From: Rhizobium sp. BK399
GTDB lineage: Bacteria; Pseudomonadota; Alphaproteobacteria; Rhizobiales; Rhizobiaceae
Assembly (NCBI RefSeq): GCF_014194695.1
Contig: NZ_JACIAH010000019.1
Span: 1-64,000 of the forward strand
DNA: 64,000 bases
Reading direction: 5' to 3'
The translations under genes were made by a program, and so were the position numbers. Below the pieces are notes generated by a model that was not told where the DNA came from, searched no databases, and saw only the letters and a program-made list of their open reading frames with translations. Below are positions 35,647 through 44,784 of this stretch, one piece after another. The first letter of the stretch is position 1. The number at the start of each line of letters is the position of its first letter.

Positions 35647-36240
35647 CCGTGGACGTGTTTCAGCTCGCCATCGCGTCTTCACGCAAAAGATGCCGGGATC
35701 CTTCGCGCCGGCGAGCAACCCACCGCAATGCTAGTCGATATAGGCATCCAAGTATTGGTGGAGATCCAGCAGATCGGGCGGGATATTCCTCACGCGGCTT
35801 CACCAATCGACGCTTTTCTCAAGGCTAAGGAGATGCAAATCCTCAGGCAATAGAATCTAAGCTCCAAGTTTTTGTATCGATGGCGCGTATCCCTTCCAGA
35901 GTGTGGATCGCCGTGGACGCTAGTAACCACTTTTCATGCGAGGGGCAGTGGCAGCTTGATGCACTAGAGCACGGCCCAGTTCCGATCTTGGTAATCTCGC
36001 AAATCCCCTGAACGTCCACCCCGGAAAAAGTCGCACTCTTGAAGCACTTGGCTATTCCAGCCAAACTTGCCTTTGACCTCCAAAAAGGGCGTCTGAACGA
36101 ACGGGCCCCTTCTCGACTTCAACGACTTTCAGTAACAGTGCCGATCCAAGGATCTCAGGCCAAGGAGCCGGGCAGCACGCCGGCGTAAAAAGCGATGGTG
36201 GCCCCCCAATTGGCGGCAAGGCAGAAACCCGAGGCAAGGA
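35647..36240. other. Region between the transketolase pseudogene and the PBP gene
   Basis: Contains short frames only. One at about 35690-35852 (plus strand), reading R-A-G-E-Q-P-T-A-M-L-V-D-I-G and ending F-L-K-A-K-E-M-Q-I-L-R-Q before TAG, looks like the tail of a real but unidentified protein, perhaps another decayed neighbour of the transketolase. The rest shows nothing I can assign. Confidence 0.3.
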
Positions 36241-38589
36241 TTACTTTTCGCAGAGCCGCCTCCCACCATAGTAAGGCTGGTATGTGCAGTCCGACGGCCG
36301 GAACGAACGGTAGCTGCGGGAGCAGGCGGTGATGTCGCAGGATTGGGGTGCGCCTTGACCGTCGTTCATTCCTCCCGTCGGCTTCGACTTATCCGGCGCA
36401 GGCTCCTTCATTGCCTCCCGCATGAAGTCCCGCCAGATCCGCGCCGGCAAGGCGCCGCCGGTGACGCCATTCATCGGCGTGTCGTCGTCATTGCCCACCC
36501 ATACCCCGGCAACGAGAGGTTTCGTGAAGCCGACGAACCATGCATCGCGATTGTTCTGGCTGGTCCCGGTCTTGCCGGCCGCAAATCCACCGGGATCGGC
36601 TTCACGTCCAGTGCCGCGTTCGACCACGAGCTGCAGCAGGCCGAGAAGATCTGATTGGTAAGGCGAAAGATCGACATTCGGCACCGCTTGTGAGCCAACT
36701 CGAAACGCCTGTGGTTGCCCTGCTGCTTGAAAGTCGATGATGCCCCTTGGCTTGACAGGCGCCTTGCCAAGTTGGACAGCCGCATAGGCGCTGGTCAGAT
36801 TAAGTAGGTTTACTTCGGATGTTCCGAGCGCCAGGGACGGGGTGTTGGCAAGCGGCGCATCGATGCCCAGCTCTCGAGCGGCCACAATCACGTTGTCGAG
36901 CCCCACCTCGTCGGCAAGTGAGACCGACGCGGCATTCAGCGACCGGGCAAAGGCTTCTGCCAGTGTAACCCAGCCGTGATAGCCGCCCCGGTAGTTTTCC
37001 GGCGACCATCCGTCAACGCTGATCGGTGCGTCGAGAATCCGGTCAGACAAGGTGAGCCCGGCCTTCAGGGCGGCATAGTAGACGAACAGCTTGAAGGTGG
37101 AGCCCGGCTGCCGCATTGCCGTGACAGCGCGATTAAACTGACTTGCCTTGTAGTCGCGCCCGCCGACCATGGCAACGACGGCGCCGTCCGGCGTCATCGC
37201 AACCAAGGCTGCCTGTGATGCTCCGACGGCCTTTCCTTCCTTGTCCAGAGCTTTGCTCACAACCCTTTCGGCGATCTGTTGCAGATTCGGCACCAGGGTC
37301 GTGCGCACGGTCGTCGAGCCTGGCGAGGAGCCAGCAATTTCGCTTGCTTGCGGCGAAATCCAGTCGGCAAACCAACTTCCGGAACGGGGTGTTGGCGTCG
37401 TCGGATGGAGTTTCGCGAAGCTCGCCTTGACCTCGTCGGCCTTCGATCCGGTGATCTTGCCATTAGCTGCCATCGCGTCGAGGACGACGGCACTGCGTTG
37501 TCGGGCGCCCTCGGAATTATCGATCGGGTTCCACTGGCTCGGTGCCCGCAGCAATCCCGCCAGCATGGCAGACTCCGGCAGGTTGAGGGCGCCGATATCC
37601 TTGTTGAAATAGATGCGTGCTGCGGCAGGCATGCCGGTCGCGCCGGCACCAAGATAGGCGCTGTTCAGATAGCGCGTCAGGATTTCCTTCTTCCCAAGTT
37701 TCCACTCCAGCCACAGGGCTATCACGACCTCCTGTATCTTCCGCTTTATTGTCCGATCACTCTCGAGATACTGCAGCTTGATGAGCTGCTGGGTGATCGT
37801 GCTCCCACCTTCTACCACCGAGCCGGCTTCAAAGTTCCGCAGGAGCGCCCTTGCGATACCTCTGAGGTCGATGCCGAAATGATCCATGAAACGCCTGTCT
37901 TCAATGGAGAGGACAGCGTCGATAAGCTGCGGTGGAAACTGGTCGTATTGAGCATACGCCCCTTGATACGGCCCCTGTCGTACCAGCGGTGCACCGTCAG
38001 CGGTTTCTAGCACTATGACAGGCTTCAAGGTTCCATCGCGGATCTCGCCCCACGGTACGTCCCTTAAAGCCCACCAAAGTGTGCCGCCTGCCACGAGGAG
38101 GCCGACAAGGAAGACCGATGCCAGAGCGGTTTTCCACCAGCCCGCGTTAGGTCGACTGTGCCGGCGACTCTCGCAAAGCATTGCCCGCAGACCATGAATT
38201 GCGGTCCCTGCTTTAGCCAGAGCAGCCCCCAGTCGCCTAGGGCTGCGGGGAGTTGCTGTAGTTTCCGGCCGGATTGCGGCCTTGAGCTTCGCCTTCAGGT
38301 AGGAAGCGGCTGTCTCAGCCTTGGTCTTTGCGAAGGTTGAACTTGCTTTTAAATCATGTCCCAGCGCACGCAGCAGATTGTGCGCTGCCAGTCGGCTTTG
38401 GCTAAAGGATGTGTGGGCCCGTCGTGGGTCGCGAGCAGGCGAGGCTGAACCGGCCTCATCCAATGTGTCCAAGCTGGGTGATGCTTGCGTCACGACATGG
38501 TCGGCTGAGATTCCTGGATCCGCCGTGGGGCTGGCGCCCGTACCGGGCTCGCCCGTATTTTGGTTTGAGGACTTGGGAGGGCTTTGCAT
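36241..38589 (-). CDS. Class A penicillin-binding protein (transglycosylase/transpeptidase)
   Basis: A 782-residue bifunctional cell-wall synthase. About 165 residues of low-complexity cytoplasmic N-terminus precede one TM helix (about 168-190). The glycosyltransferase domain has E-D-R-R-F-M-D-H-F-G, G-G-S-T-I-T-Q-Q and K-R-K-I-Q-E. The transpeptidase domain has the serine motif S-T-F-K (in R-Q-P-G-S-T-F-K), S-L-N and K-T-G-T-S. The C-terminal tail has four cysteines, possibly disulfide-forming. It polymerises and cross-links peptidoglycan at the inner membrane. The unusually long, acidic and Ser/Pro-rich cytoplasmic tail sets it apart from PBP1A of standard length. Confidence 0.9.
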   Translation of the reverse strand: MQSPPKSSNQNTGEPGTGASPTADPGISADHVVTQASPSLDTLDEAGSASPARDPRRAHTSFSQSRLAAHNLLRALGHDLKASSTFAKTKAETAASYLKAKLKAAIRPETTATPRSPRRLGAALAKAGTAIHGLRAMLCESRRHSRPNAGWWKTALASVFLVGLLVAGGTLWWALRDVPWGEIRDGTLKPVIVLETADGAPLVRQGPYQGAYAQYDQFPPQLIDAVLSIEDRRFMDHFGIDLRGIARALLRNFEAGSVVEGGSTITQQLIKLQYLESDRTIKRKIQEVVIALWLEWKLGKKEILTRYLNSAYLGAGATGMPAAARIYFNKDIGALNLPESAMLAGLLRAPSQWNPIDNSEGARQRSAVVLDAMAANGKITGSKADEVKASFAKLHPTTPTPRSGSWFADWISPQASEIAGSSPGSTTVRTTLVPNLQQIAERVVSKALDKEGKAVGASQAALVAMTPDGAVVAMVGGRDYKASQFNRAVTAMRQPGSTFKLFVYYAALKAGLTLSDRILDAPISVDGWSPENYRGGYHGWVTLAEAFARSLNAASVSLADEVGLDNVIVAARELGIDAPLANTPSLALGTSEVNLLNLTSAYAAVQLGKAPVKPRGIIDFQAAGQPQAFRVGSQAVPNVDLSPYQSDLLGLLQLVVERGTGREADPGGFAAGKTGTSQNNRDAWFVGFTKPLVAGVWVGNDDDTPMNGVTGGALPARIWRDFMREAMKEPAPDKSKPTGGMNDGQGAPQSCDITACSRSYRSFRPSDCTYQPYYGGRRLCEK

Positions 38590-38676
38590 CGGTTATCGCT
38601 AAAAAAACTCCTATCGAAAGTAGCGCGGGCTTATAGCGCGGCAATGCCGAATGAGCCACCGCGAAAGCGGCTCAAT

Positions 38677-39060
38677 TTATACTTCGTGCTTTGAACGTGT
38701 CGCTGGCTCGAACGCCAAAACGCGAATGTGCGGCACGCCGAGTTTCAGCACTTCAGCATCACGTTCGCCGGTTCGCCTGTCATGTGCACATGGGCGGCCT
38801 TGGCGCGGGAGCGCGTCTGTCAACTCGCTGGTGCGGTTGATATGAATTCTGTATCTGGATATGGCTCTCGTTCCCAGCCCGAGAACCCGAACAGCTTCGC
38901 ACAAATGGTTGCTGGATCCCGGCAACTTCCAGACCCAAAGGCCAGCGTTTTGAAGCGGAGCACGCGTTCCTTCGTCATCGCATGCCCGATAACCAATGAC
39001 GTTTGAAATCCCGGCGCTCAGGTCCTTCAAGAGGGAGAGGATATCGGTTGTTTCAGCCAT
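38677..39060 (-). CDS. Hypothetical protein
   Basis: A 127-residue frame from ATG 39060 with a moderate AAGAG site upstream. The N-terminus (E-T-T-D-I-L-S-L-L-K-D-L-S-A-G-I) looks helical, and the middle has G-L-W-V-W-K-L-P-G. The C-terminal third is Arg-rich and less protein-like. No family recognised. Its reality is uncertain. Confidence 0.35.
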   Translation of the reverse strand: MAETTDILSLLKDLSAGISNVIGYRACDDEGTRAPLQNAGLWVWKLPGSSNHLCEAVRVLGLGTRAISRYRIHINRTSELTDALPRQGRPCAHDRRTGERDAEVLKLGVPHIRVLAFEPATRSKHEV

Positions 39061-39385
39061 ACCAAAGCTCTTGACGCAAGTCTGGAACTGGCTGGTCGGA
39101 TCAAAGTACTGTGCATCCGAAGTACCCCGAGGTTTTGCCAGTCCTCTTCCTCGTAAAAGAACGGGTAGCGCGCCGGGATGCGGCGATGTCGAACACCGGC
39201 CAGGCTTCGGATCTCAGATCGACCTCGGCGCTGCTGACGATCTCGACCTGATGCGTCGGCGCGAAAAACGTCGCCGTGGCGATTGCGTTTTGGAAGACAT
39301 CCGCTTTTTGGGCTATGCGGCCTTCAGGTAAAATATGAGGTCGTGAGTGTAGAGCAGGAGATCCGGCCCTTCGCGAGGACGTAAA
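39061..39385. other. Intergenic region
   Basis: About 325 bases between two leftward small genes. No open frame here resembles a known protein, and I see no convincing terminator or operator. Confidence 0.35.
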
Positions 39386-39646
39386 TCAGACGATGGGGGG
39401 AAAGCTGAACCGGCGTGAAAGCGGGTAGCCGGGTGCATCGTAGAGCGCACGGATCTGGTTGTGGTTGAAACGCGCCTCGTCAATCTCCAGCAAAGAGCCT
39501 CGTTGTTGACTGTGTGGCAGGTCTTCTACGGCGAACCGAAGGGCTTCGGCTGCTGTATCGAACCGCCGATAACGAGGACCGTTTATGCCGGCTTTCGATT
39601 TGCCAGCGTAAAGTCCGGCCCCGCCGGTGTAATCGAACTGAGTCAT
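39386..39646 (-). CDS. Small hypothetical protein, rhizobial type
   Basis: An 86-residue protein with a well-formed N-terminus (F-D-Y-T-G-G-A-G-L-Y-A-G-K-S-K) and a helical A-A-E-A-L-R-F-A-V-E-D-L segment, a pattern I recall from small uncharacterised rhizobial proteins. The start overlaps the stop of the upstream small gene by ATGA, so the two are coupled. The function is unknown. Confidence 0.65.
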   Translation of the reverse strand: MTQFDYTGGAGLYAGKSKAGINGPRYRRFDTAAEALRFAVEDLPHSQQRGSLLEIDEARFNHNQIRALYDAPGYPLSRRFSFPPIV

Positions 39647-39846
39647 GTGATCGCCCTCGTGGCTGCGGAAGAGTGACGGAAGGGGCGGGCGGCTTCTCTG
39701 ACGGTTCGCTCGCTATCTCGCAGCTTGCGTGTGCGCAGCTGCATGCCCTTTCGGAGGTTCAGGAGCTTTTCGGCATTGGAGCCGGCTTCTGGGGCCGGCG
39801 CGCGAAACAGAGTTTCTGCGAATTTCCGGGTGGTGTCATTGATCAT
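39643..39846 (-). CDS. Small hypothetical protein coupled to the next gene
   Basis: A 67-residue, Arg/Ala-rich protein starting I-N-D-T-T-R-K-F-A-E-T-L-F. Its stop overlaps the start of the 86-residue gene (39644-39646), which argues that both are real and co-translated. No domain recognised; the composition suggests a helical, basic protein. Confidence 0.5.
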   Translation of the reverse strand: MINDTTRKFAETLFRAPAPEAGSNAEKLLNLRKGMQLRTRKLRDSERTVREAARPFRHSSAATRAIT

Positions 39847-39916
39847 TGAGTCCTCGAATAATAGCGCGGTGTCGCGCCCTTTGGCAGTGATATTGGCGTG
39901 ATGAGCGGTCTACATG

Positions 39917-40054
39917 CTATTTCTTGCCAATACTCGCCGCGTGGCCGCCCGTAAGCTTGGCTTGCGGGCTAGATGGCGGTGGTGCTACCGCTGCGGTTTT
40001 GTCCTTCTTCGGTTTACGGATTTCTCGGTTGCTACGCATTTGGCCTTTGGCCAT
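39917..40054 (-). CDS. Very small basic protein (45 aa)
   Basis: ATG at 40052-40054 preceded by a strong AAAGGAG site, TAG at 39917-39919. The 45-residue product begins A-K-G-Q-M-R-S-N-R-E-I-R-K-P-K-K-D-K, then a Pro/Ala-rich part. This Lys/Arg-rich start is a pattern I associate with small conserved proteins of rhizobia. Its composition could suit nucleic-acid binding, but nothing is established. Confidence 0.65.
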   Translation of the reverse strand: MAKGQMRSNREIRKPKKDKTAAVAPPPSSPQAKLTGGHAASIGKK

Positions 40055-40161
40055 TGGTTTCTCCTTTAGCGCCAGGATCAATATCGGCTGTTTTGAGCCG
40101 TTAGGTTCGGGTCGGCGTTAGTCTCGCAGCGGATTTGCTAAAGCGGAAGGAGCGTCGTGCC

Positions 40162-40365
40162 CTAAAGTGCCGTCCGCATGCGGGATTTTCCATCGACGCC
40201 GAAATCGGGAAATGCTCTCATTCCTGCCAAAGGCAGCTTTAGCCGAGCGTCACGGGTGACCGCGGCGTCGAGAAGCACACGAAGGGTCGCTTGTTCATGA
40301 TAGCCGAACGTACTCGTCCGAACCAGGTTCTGTGATACGTATGCGGAATACTCGTTGGAAGACAT
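40162..40365 (-). CDS. Small hypothetical protein (67 aa)
   Basis: A 67-residue frame with an excellent GAGGAGG ribosome site just before ATG 40365. The product starts S-S-N-E-Y-S-A-Y-V-S-Q-N-L-V-R-T and has a helical T-L-R-V-L-L-D-A-A-V segment. No family recognised. The strong ribosome site is the main evidence. Confidence 0.6.
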   Translation of the reverse strand: MSSNEYSAYVSQNLVRTSTFGYHEQATLRVLLDAAVTRDARLKLPLAGMRAFPDFGVDGKSRMRTAL

Positions 40366-40627
40366 CGCGTCCTCCTCTCGTTTGGGTAAGGCCGTCCACT
40401 AAGACAGCGATGCCTATGACACGGCTTCTACGTCCACCACATGCCTGCCTCGCCGTTTGGGCAGGCTATTGTCATTTCCTGCGTGCGATGCCGCTTAGGC
40501 CAGATATGGGAGCGGTCGAAACCCGGGCCCGTCTTGGCTGATGCTTCAAAGATTACGACGTTACAATACGATCCTGTCACGAGGACTAGCAAATTCGGGC
40601 GTGACGATCTCTATGGCAAAAAAAACA

Positions 40628-40650
40628 AAAGGCCGGGCATGAACCCGACC
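40628..40650 (-). terminator. Rho-independent terminator of the cold-shock gene
   Basis: On the minus strand GGTCGGG pairs with CCCGGCC (plus-strand blocks 40631-40637 and 40644-40650) around a six-base loop, with one G-T pair, followed by a long T-run (A-run on plus from about 40617 to 40630). It ends the cspA-like transcript. Confidence 0.8.
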
Positions 40651-40710
40651 TCTCACAGTCATTCAGCTTTGCTGCCAGTACATCCGTGGTCAGCGGTGCA
40701 AATGACGTTA

Positions 40711-40920
40711 TTATGCCGCCTGAAGGTTGTCCGCCGAGCTCTTGCCGGACTTGCGGTCCTGGACGACGTCGTAGGTGATCTTCTGACCATCCGATAGCGC
40801 ACGCATGCCAGCACGCTCAACGGCAGACACATGCACGAAGACATCCGTGCTGCCGTTGTCAGGCTGAATGAAGCCGAAGCCTTTAGCGGAATTAAACCAC
40901 TTTACAGTACCAGTGTTCAT
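40711..40920 (-). CDS. cspA: Cold-shock protein, copy 1
   Basis: A 69-residue CspA-type protein (start at ATG 40920, AAAGGA site). It has both RNA-binding motifs: K-G-F-G-F-I (RNP1) and V-F-V-H-V (RNP2). It is a single OB-fold nucleic-acid chaperone that melts mRNA structure. The 3' UTR shares a 20-base stretch (TGACCACGGATGTACTGGCA) with the second csp gene at 54294-54503. Confidence 0.92.
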   Translation of the reverse strand: MNTGTVKWFNSAKGFGFIQPDNGSTDVFVHVSAVERAGMRALSDGQKITYDVVQDRKSGKSSADNLQAA

Positions 40921-41529
40921 AACGATTTCCTTTCGAAGCAATCGTTGGGGTTCCCGCGATGCCTTGCGGTATAAGATCGATTATTTGAGAGGAAATCCAA
41001 CGGGAGCATAAAGCTCTGGAACGACGTCACAAGCATTGGTCGATAAACAAACATATAAGCTCAATTTTTGGTTTTGCAATGCCTATCTCGAATTTGTGCT
41101 AGATCCCTGCTGAGCCTGCCGTAAACTCAATAGCACCACCGGCTCTGCTTCGGTGGCATTCGGGTCGATCGGGCATCGCGCAGAAGGTTCTCGAACGGTG
41201 CAACCTCTTGGAATCGAGGCGGCCTTTCGAGCAATGGAGGCGCAGACGCAGCGTCATGGCGATAAGCGTCAGAAACGTCGACGATCGGCCATCCACTCTT
41301 TGGCGTGGCCTTGATCAGCCTTCTGCGGCCGCGCCCAACAGCAGGCCAGCTTCAAGGGATCGCCACCCATCCGGGTCCGACGAGGTGAGGTGAGAGTAGC
41401 CACCGCAAATACTGATGTGAGCACTGCCTGCAATTAAGCAAGGTATTTACCGTGAAAGAAATAACAATATTCTGCATCGTACTGTGTTATCGTTCTGGCA
41501 TTGGAAATTTTTTTCAAGGAGACGCTTCA
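40921..41529. other. Leader region of the cold-shock gene and intergenic DNA
   Basis: About 600 bases. The part next to cspA, up to about 41060, is AT-rich and probably holds its promoter and a long leader, as is usual for cold-shock genes. From 41100 to 41450 no open frame looks real. Confidence 0.4.
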
Positions 41530-41646
41530 GTGAAATCCGCTTTCCCAGGCATGACCGGACGGCAAGTGGCGTTGTTTCTAATTGAAACATGTCTCGTGAC
41601 GGCCGGATTGGTCGTTATCCTCGCAGTAACGATACCCATGCTCTAG
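41530..41646 (+). CDS. Small single-helix membrane protein (38 aa)
   Basis: AAGGAG at 41516-41521 precedes GTG 41530. The product has a short soluble start (K-S-A-F-P-G-M-T-G-R-Q) and one strongly hydrophobic helix of about 25 residues up to the TAG at 41644-41646. Such small membrane proteins are often regulators of larger membrane complexes; none is identified here. A longer frame from ATG 41452 has no good ribosome site. Confidence 0.5.
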   Translation: MKSAFPGMTGRQVALFLIETCLVTAGLVVILAVTIPML

Positions 41647-41776
41647 CTGTCACGCCTCAATCGACCTCATCTCACCGGAACAGCGATTGATGTTTAACCG
41701 AGATCACTGAGGACGTAATTGTCCGCCGCTTTTTGAGCATAGCTGCGAAGGGTTCCAAGCGTATCTGGAAGCTGAA

Positions 41777-41980
41777 TTGGATGATGGATTTGTTGGTCGC
41801 GATGACGTCGTTGAGCCCCGTCGCGGTAACCGGCGTTGGCCGGATGATGTAAAGGCTCGCATTGTAGCGGAAAGCCTTGAGCGTGGTGTGCGAGCAGTGG
41901 ATGTCGCGCGCCGTAACGGCGTTGTAGCAAACCAGCTTTCCGATTGGCGACGTCAAGTGCGCGACGGCTTCTGGTGCTGA
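41777..41980 (+). mobile_element. IS66-family TnpA fragment
   Basis: The frame carries the helix-turn-helix of an IS66-type accessory protein: R-R-W-P-D-D-V-K-A-R-I-V-A-E-S-L-E, then V-A-R-R-N-G-V-V-A-N-Q-L-S-D-W-R-R-Q. After this a frameshift ends the reading, whereas the expected L-L-V-L continuation lies in the next frame. No TnpB or transposase is present. A decayed IS remnant. Confidence 0.7.
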
Positions 41981-42170
41981 CGGCTGAGACCGCAATTCAC
42001 GCACCTTGGCCGCATGGCGCGCAACGGGGGAATGTTCTTCGCAGACGGCACATGCGCATGGACGGTTGTCAGATTCTCCTGGCGTTCACGACGACCATTA
42101 GGCGGCAATCCCCCCTTTACTTTTTCGGCCTTGCTCGGCCGCACACAGCGGAGCTCTCGGAGGCACGACG

Positions 42171-42754
42171 GTGGCAAAACTCAAGGAGCCCCTCGACGGC
42201 GCGGTTGGGCAAAACATTGACGTGGCCCTACAGCGGCTAAAAAACTCCAGGAGTCTTGGTCTGGACCTATTCCCGGCTCTAGATATCGCGATCGCCATAA
42301 CGGGCGCCGACATGGCACTCTGCAACGCTTTGACGAAAGTACCGACTGACTTAAACTTGTTGCCAGCCGCGGTTTCTCCAGCAAAGCCGAGAGCTTTTTC
42401 AGCATCGTGCGTCGCGACACCAACACCACTTGCGCTGCGGCGCTCACGAGGCGCATGCGTGTGTTTGTCGAAGACGTCTCGACGACTTACCTGTTTGTGG
42501 GTACTGTTGAGCTCGACATGATGAGCGCCGACGGCATTGCTGCCGTGCAATCGACCCCGCTGATCAGCAGCAATGGCCGTCTCTGGGGCGTGCTCTCGAC
42601 GCACTTTCGCAAAGCGCAGGTAGAGAGCGAGTTCGATCATGCTCCGCTTGATCGGCTTGCACTCCAAATGGCGGCCCCCCTGGCTTGGCCAGTGCAACAA
42701 AAAGCCATGGCGGAAATCCGCCATAAGGATAAACCCTCGGATCCGGGAGACTGA
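42171..42754 (+). pseudogene. GAF-domain sensor fragment, frameshifted
   Basis: Two frames reconstruct a GAF domain of the type linked to HWE/HisKA2 sensor kinases. The first (about 42230-42340) gives A-I-A-I-T-G-A-D-M-A. The second (about 42345-42754) gives L-K-L-V-A-S-R-G-F-S-S-K-A-E-S, F-V-E-D-V-S-T and A-V-Q-S-T-P-L-I-S-S-N-G-R-L-W-G-V-L-S-T-H-F. A stop (TGA) near 42351 breaks the reading. No kinase domain follows. It is a remnant of a signalling gene. Confidence 0.65.
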
Positions 42755-42783
42755 TATGAAGTCGACGCCCCAGCCCATTCCCT

Positions 42784-43089
42784 TTGGTGGGACCATCCGA
42801 TCACCACAAGTACGATCACTGTCAGCGGTTGCGCAACGCCGGCATCGACGTCGAGAAGGTGATGAAAAGCCGGCAACTTGAAGTAGCGGTGCCAGAGGAT
42901 ACATATCTCTGGACCGGGCGCTTCGATAAAGATACACAGGAAGGCGGTCACCGGGTCGGCGCCCTGATCCAACCAGCACGCCGAGAGCGCACTTGCCCAG
43001 TGAAACTGGCGTCATCCCTCCGCAGCTATGTGGCAGAATTCCTTGCATTTATAACGCGCATCTATACGGTATTGCCAAGCCTAGGCTGA
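42784..43089 (+). pseudogene. MEDS-domain (DcmR-type sensor) fragment
   Basis: From about 42793 the frame reads H-H-K-Y-D-H-C-Q-R-L-R-N-A-G-I-D-V-E-K, then S-R-Q-L-E-V-A-V-P-E-D-T-Y-L-W-T-G-R-F-D. This is the central part of MEDS sensor domains, found with histidine kinases in rhizobia and methylotrophs. The beginning and end are missing and the frame degrades after G-R-F-D-K-D. Probably the remains of the same or a neighbouring signalling gene as the GAF remnant. Confidence 0.55.
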
Positions 43090-43252
43090 ACTGTTGATGG
43101 AATTGCCACCGAGGCGAAGACGTCGTCACGCGGACGCATGCGCAACTGGATAATTGAGCGTTTCGTCTCTTCTGCAAACGCCAACAGGCGGCAAACGGAA
43201 CGCAGATAGAAACGTATGGGCCTTATCGAAACGTACGCACGGAAGATCGGTC

Positions 43253-43876
43253 GTGTCACCTGAATGGATTTCCGCATGGGCCAATCTAATGACCGGCATG
43301 GCGGCCCTTCTGGCTGGCTGGGCCGGGATGCGCGGGCTCAATGCATGGAGGGCCGAAACGGTCGGCAGGCGGAAGGCTGAATTGGCGGAAGAGGTTTTGG
43401 CGGGGTTCTATCGGACCAGGGACATTCTGACATGGGCGCGATTTCCGGCGTCAGATGCCGATCAAGATGAGACTGATCGACCAGACATTGGACAGGACGA
43501 TGATGAGCCCGAAAAGAGCGAGATCATCGCCCCCGTGGACCGCTTGACGAAGGAAAGCCAAGTCTTCTCCGAGCTCCGGGCCAGCCGATACCGCTTCATG
43601 GCTTACTTCGGAGAAGAGGCTGCGCGCCCGTTCGACGAGATAAGGGCAATTCACAACGAAATTGTCGATGCGGCCCGCAATTTGGTCCGCACCCATGGCC
43701 AGAAGCCAGCCGGACGAGAACAAGAACGCGATCAATGGGAGGCGGCGATCGGTTGGGGAGAAATGGAGGGAGACGCTCTGAAGAAGAGGCTTGATCTTGC
43801 AGTAAAGGCGGTCGAGCAGACCTGCCGCCCCCTAATCGAGGAACGCCATAAGGCGCGCCGCGATAGTATCTTCTGA
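43253..43876 (+). CDS. Hypothetical membrane-anchored protein, rhizobial type
   Basis: A 207-residue protein from GTG 43253 (a longer frame from 43154 is possible). The N-terminal hydrophobic stretch (A-N-L-M-T-G-M-A-A-L-L-A-G-W-A-G) is followed by a long helical, charged domain (G-R-R-K-A-E-L-A-E-E-V-L-A-G-F-Y, R-F-M-A-Y-F-G). It looks like an uncharacterised protein common in rhizobia: one membrane helix and a cytoplasmic coiled region. The role is unknown. Confidence 0.65.
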   Translation: MSPEWISAWANLMTGMAALLAGWAGMRGLNAWRAETVGRRKAELAEEVLAGFYRTRDILTWARFPASDADQDETDRPDIGQDDDEPEKSEIIAPVDRLTKESQVFSELRASRYRFMAYFGEEAARPFDEIRAIHNEIVDAARNLVRTHGQKPAGREQERDQWEAAIGWGEMEGDALKKRLDLAVKAVEQTCRPLIEERHKARRDSIF

Positions 43877-44784
43877 TTTTCTGTGCGCATGACTTCGTCA
43901 GTGTTATTGTGGCGCGGCCTTGATCTTTCCACTCAATCGCGCTCGACATAGGCTTTTGAAGGGTTCGTCGCGCCGTCGGCAAAACATATCTGGCCTATGT
44001 TCGATTATCCAGTTGCGCGACACACCTGCTGTCCATTCTTTGCAGATGCCGCACGTTCCGCCCTCGATTTGAAGTCGGATGTAGCGCCGCGGTGAAAGCG
44101 CCCATGCCATTTTGCGCAGTCCTGTAAACTCCCCAAGCATTCGGAAATTTTGCTGAGTTCCTGACGGCGTATCTCGACACACTCACATTCCGGAATGACA
44201 AGACGCAAAAGCATTGTCGGAATCGAAATAGCCTCCTGCTCTTACGGTATTGCTAAGCCAAGACCTACCCGCTGTGATCCAGCCGATGCGCATGTTGGCA
44301 TGCAGATCGCGGTCGCGCGTCCAGTTGGGCGGTTTTCGCAAGCCCGGCCTTGCCCGATCCATAGGCATCAGCTTTCAGCATTCGAGAAATATGATCCAGG
44401 AGGAACGCGTGAGCGCCTCCATGTTCTACGAGATCGCCGTCTCCCGTGAGCCGCTTCTTCGGAGGCTTGCCGGGCAATGATAAAGAGACCCGAACCTGGG
44501 CGGTGCCGAGAGTGTGTGAACGCCAATGATCGTTGGTCGCCGCGACGGTCGCAAACTCAGCCGCTACAACATGGCTCTCGGCTGTATCCGGATGGACGGT
44601 AACGCGTTCGATAGCCGCCGCCGCTCTGGCGCTGGCATCTGCGTTCATGCCGGGCCGGCCTTCGATGCCAACACGGTTAACTCGCTTCCGTCTCGTTGAA
44701 ACTCCACCAGATCGTGTTGCACGCCAAAGAAACGAGCCGGCGTTGTCTGGCGTTGATATGTCGGGCCGCGACAAGGGCGGAACA
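43877..44784. other. Long stretch without an assignable gene
   Basis: About 900 bases between the hypothetical protein and the fusion reductase gene. Several open frames exist on both strands. A minus-strand one from about 44650 to 44265 (containing D-L-V-E-H-G-G-A-H-A-F-L-L-D-H) looks partly protein-like but has no start of its own outside the neighbouring gene and no known relatives. I regard the region as degenerate. Confidence 0.35.

Noticed and set aside
42098..43048. Long minus-strand frame opposite the GAF and MEDS remnants
   Set aside because: It is the complement of recognisable plus-strand domains and shows no family features.
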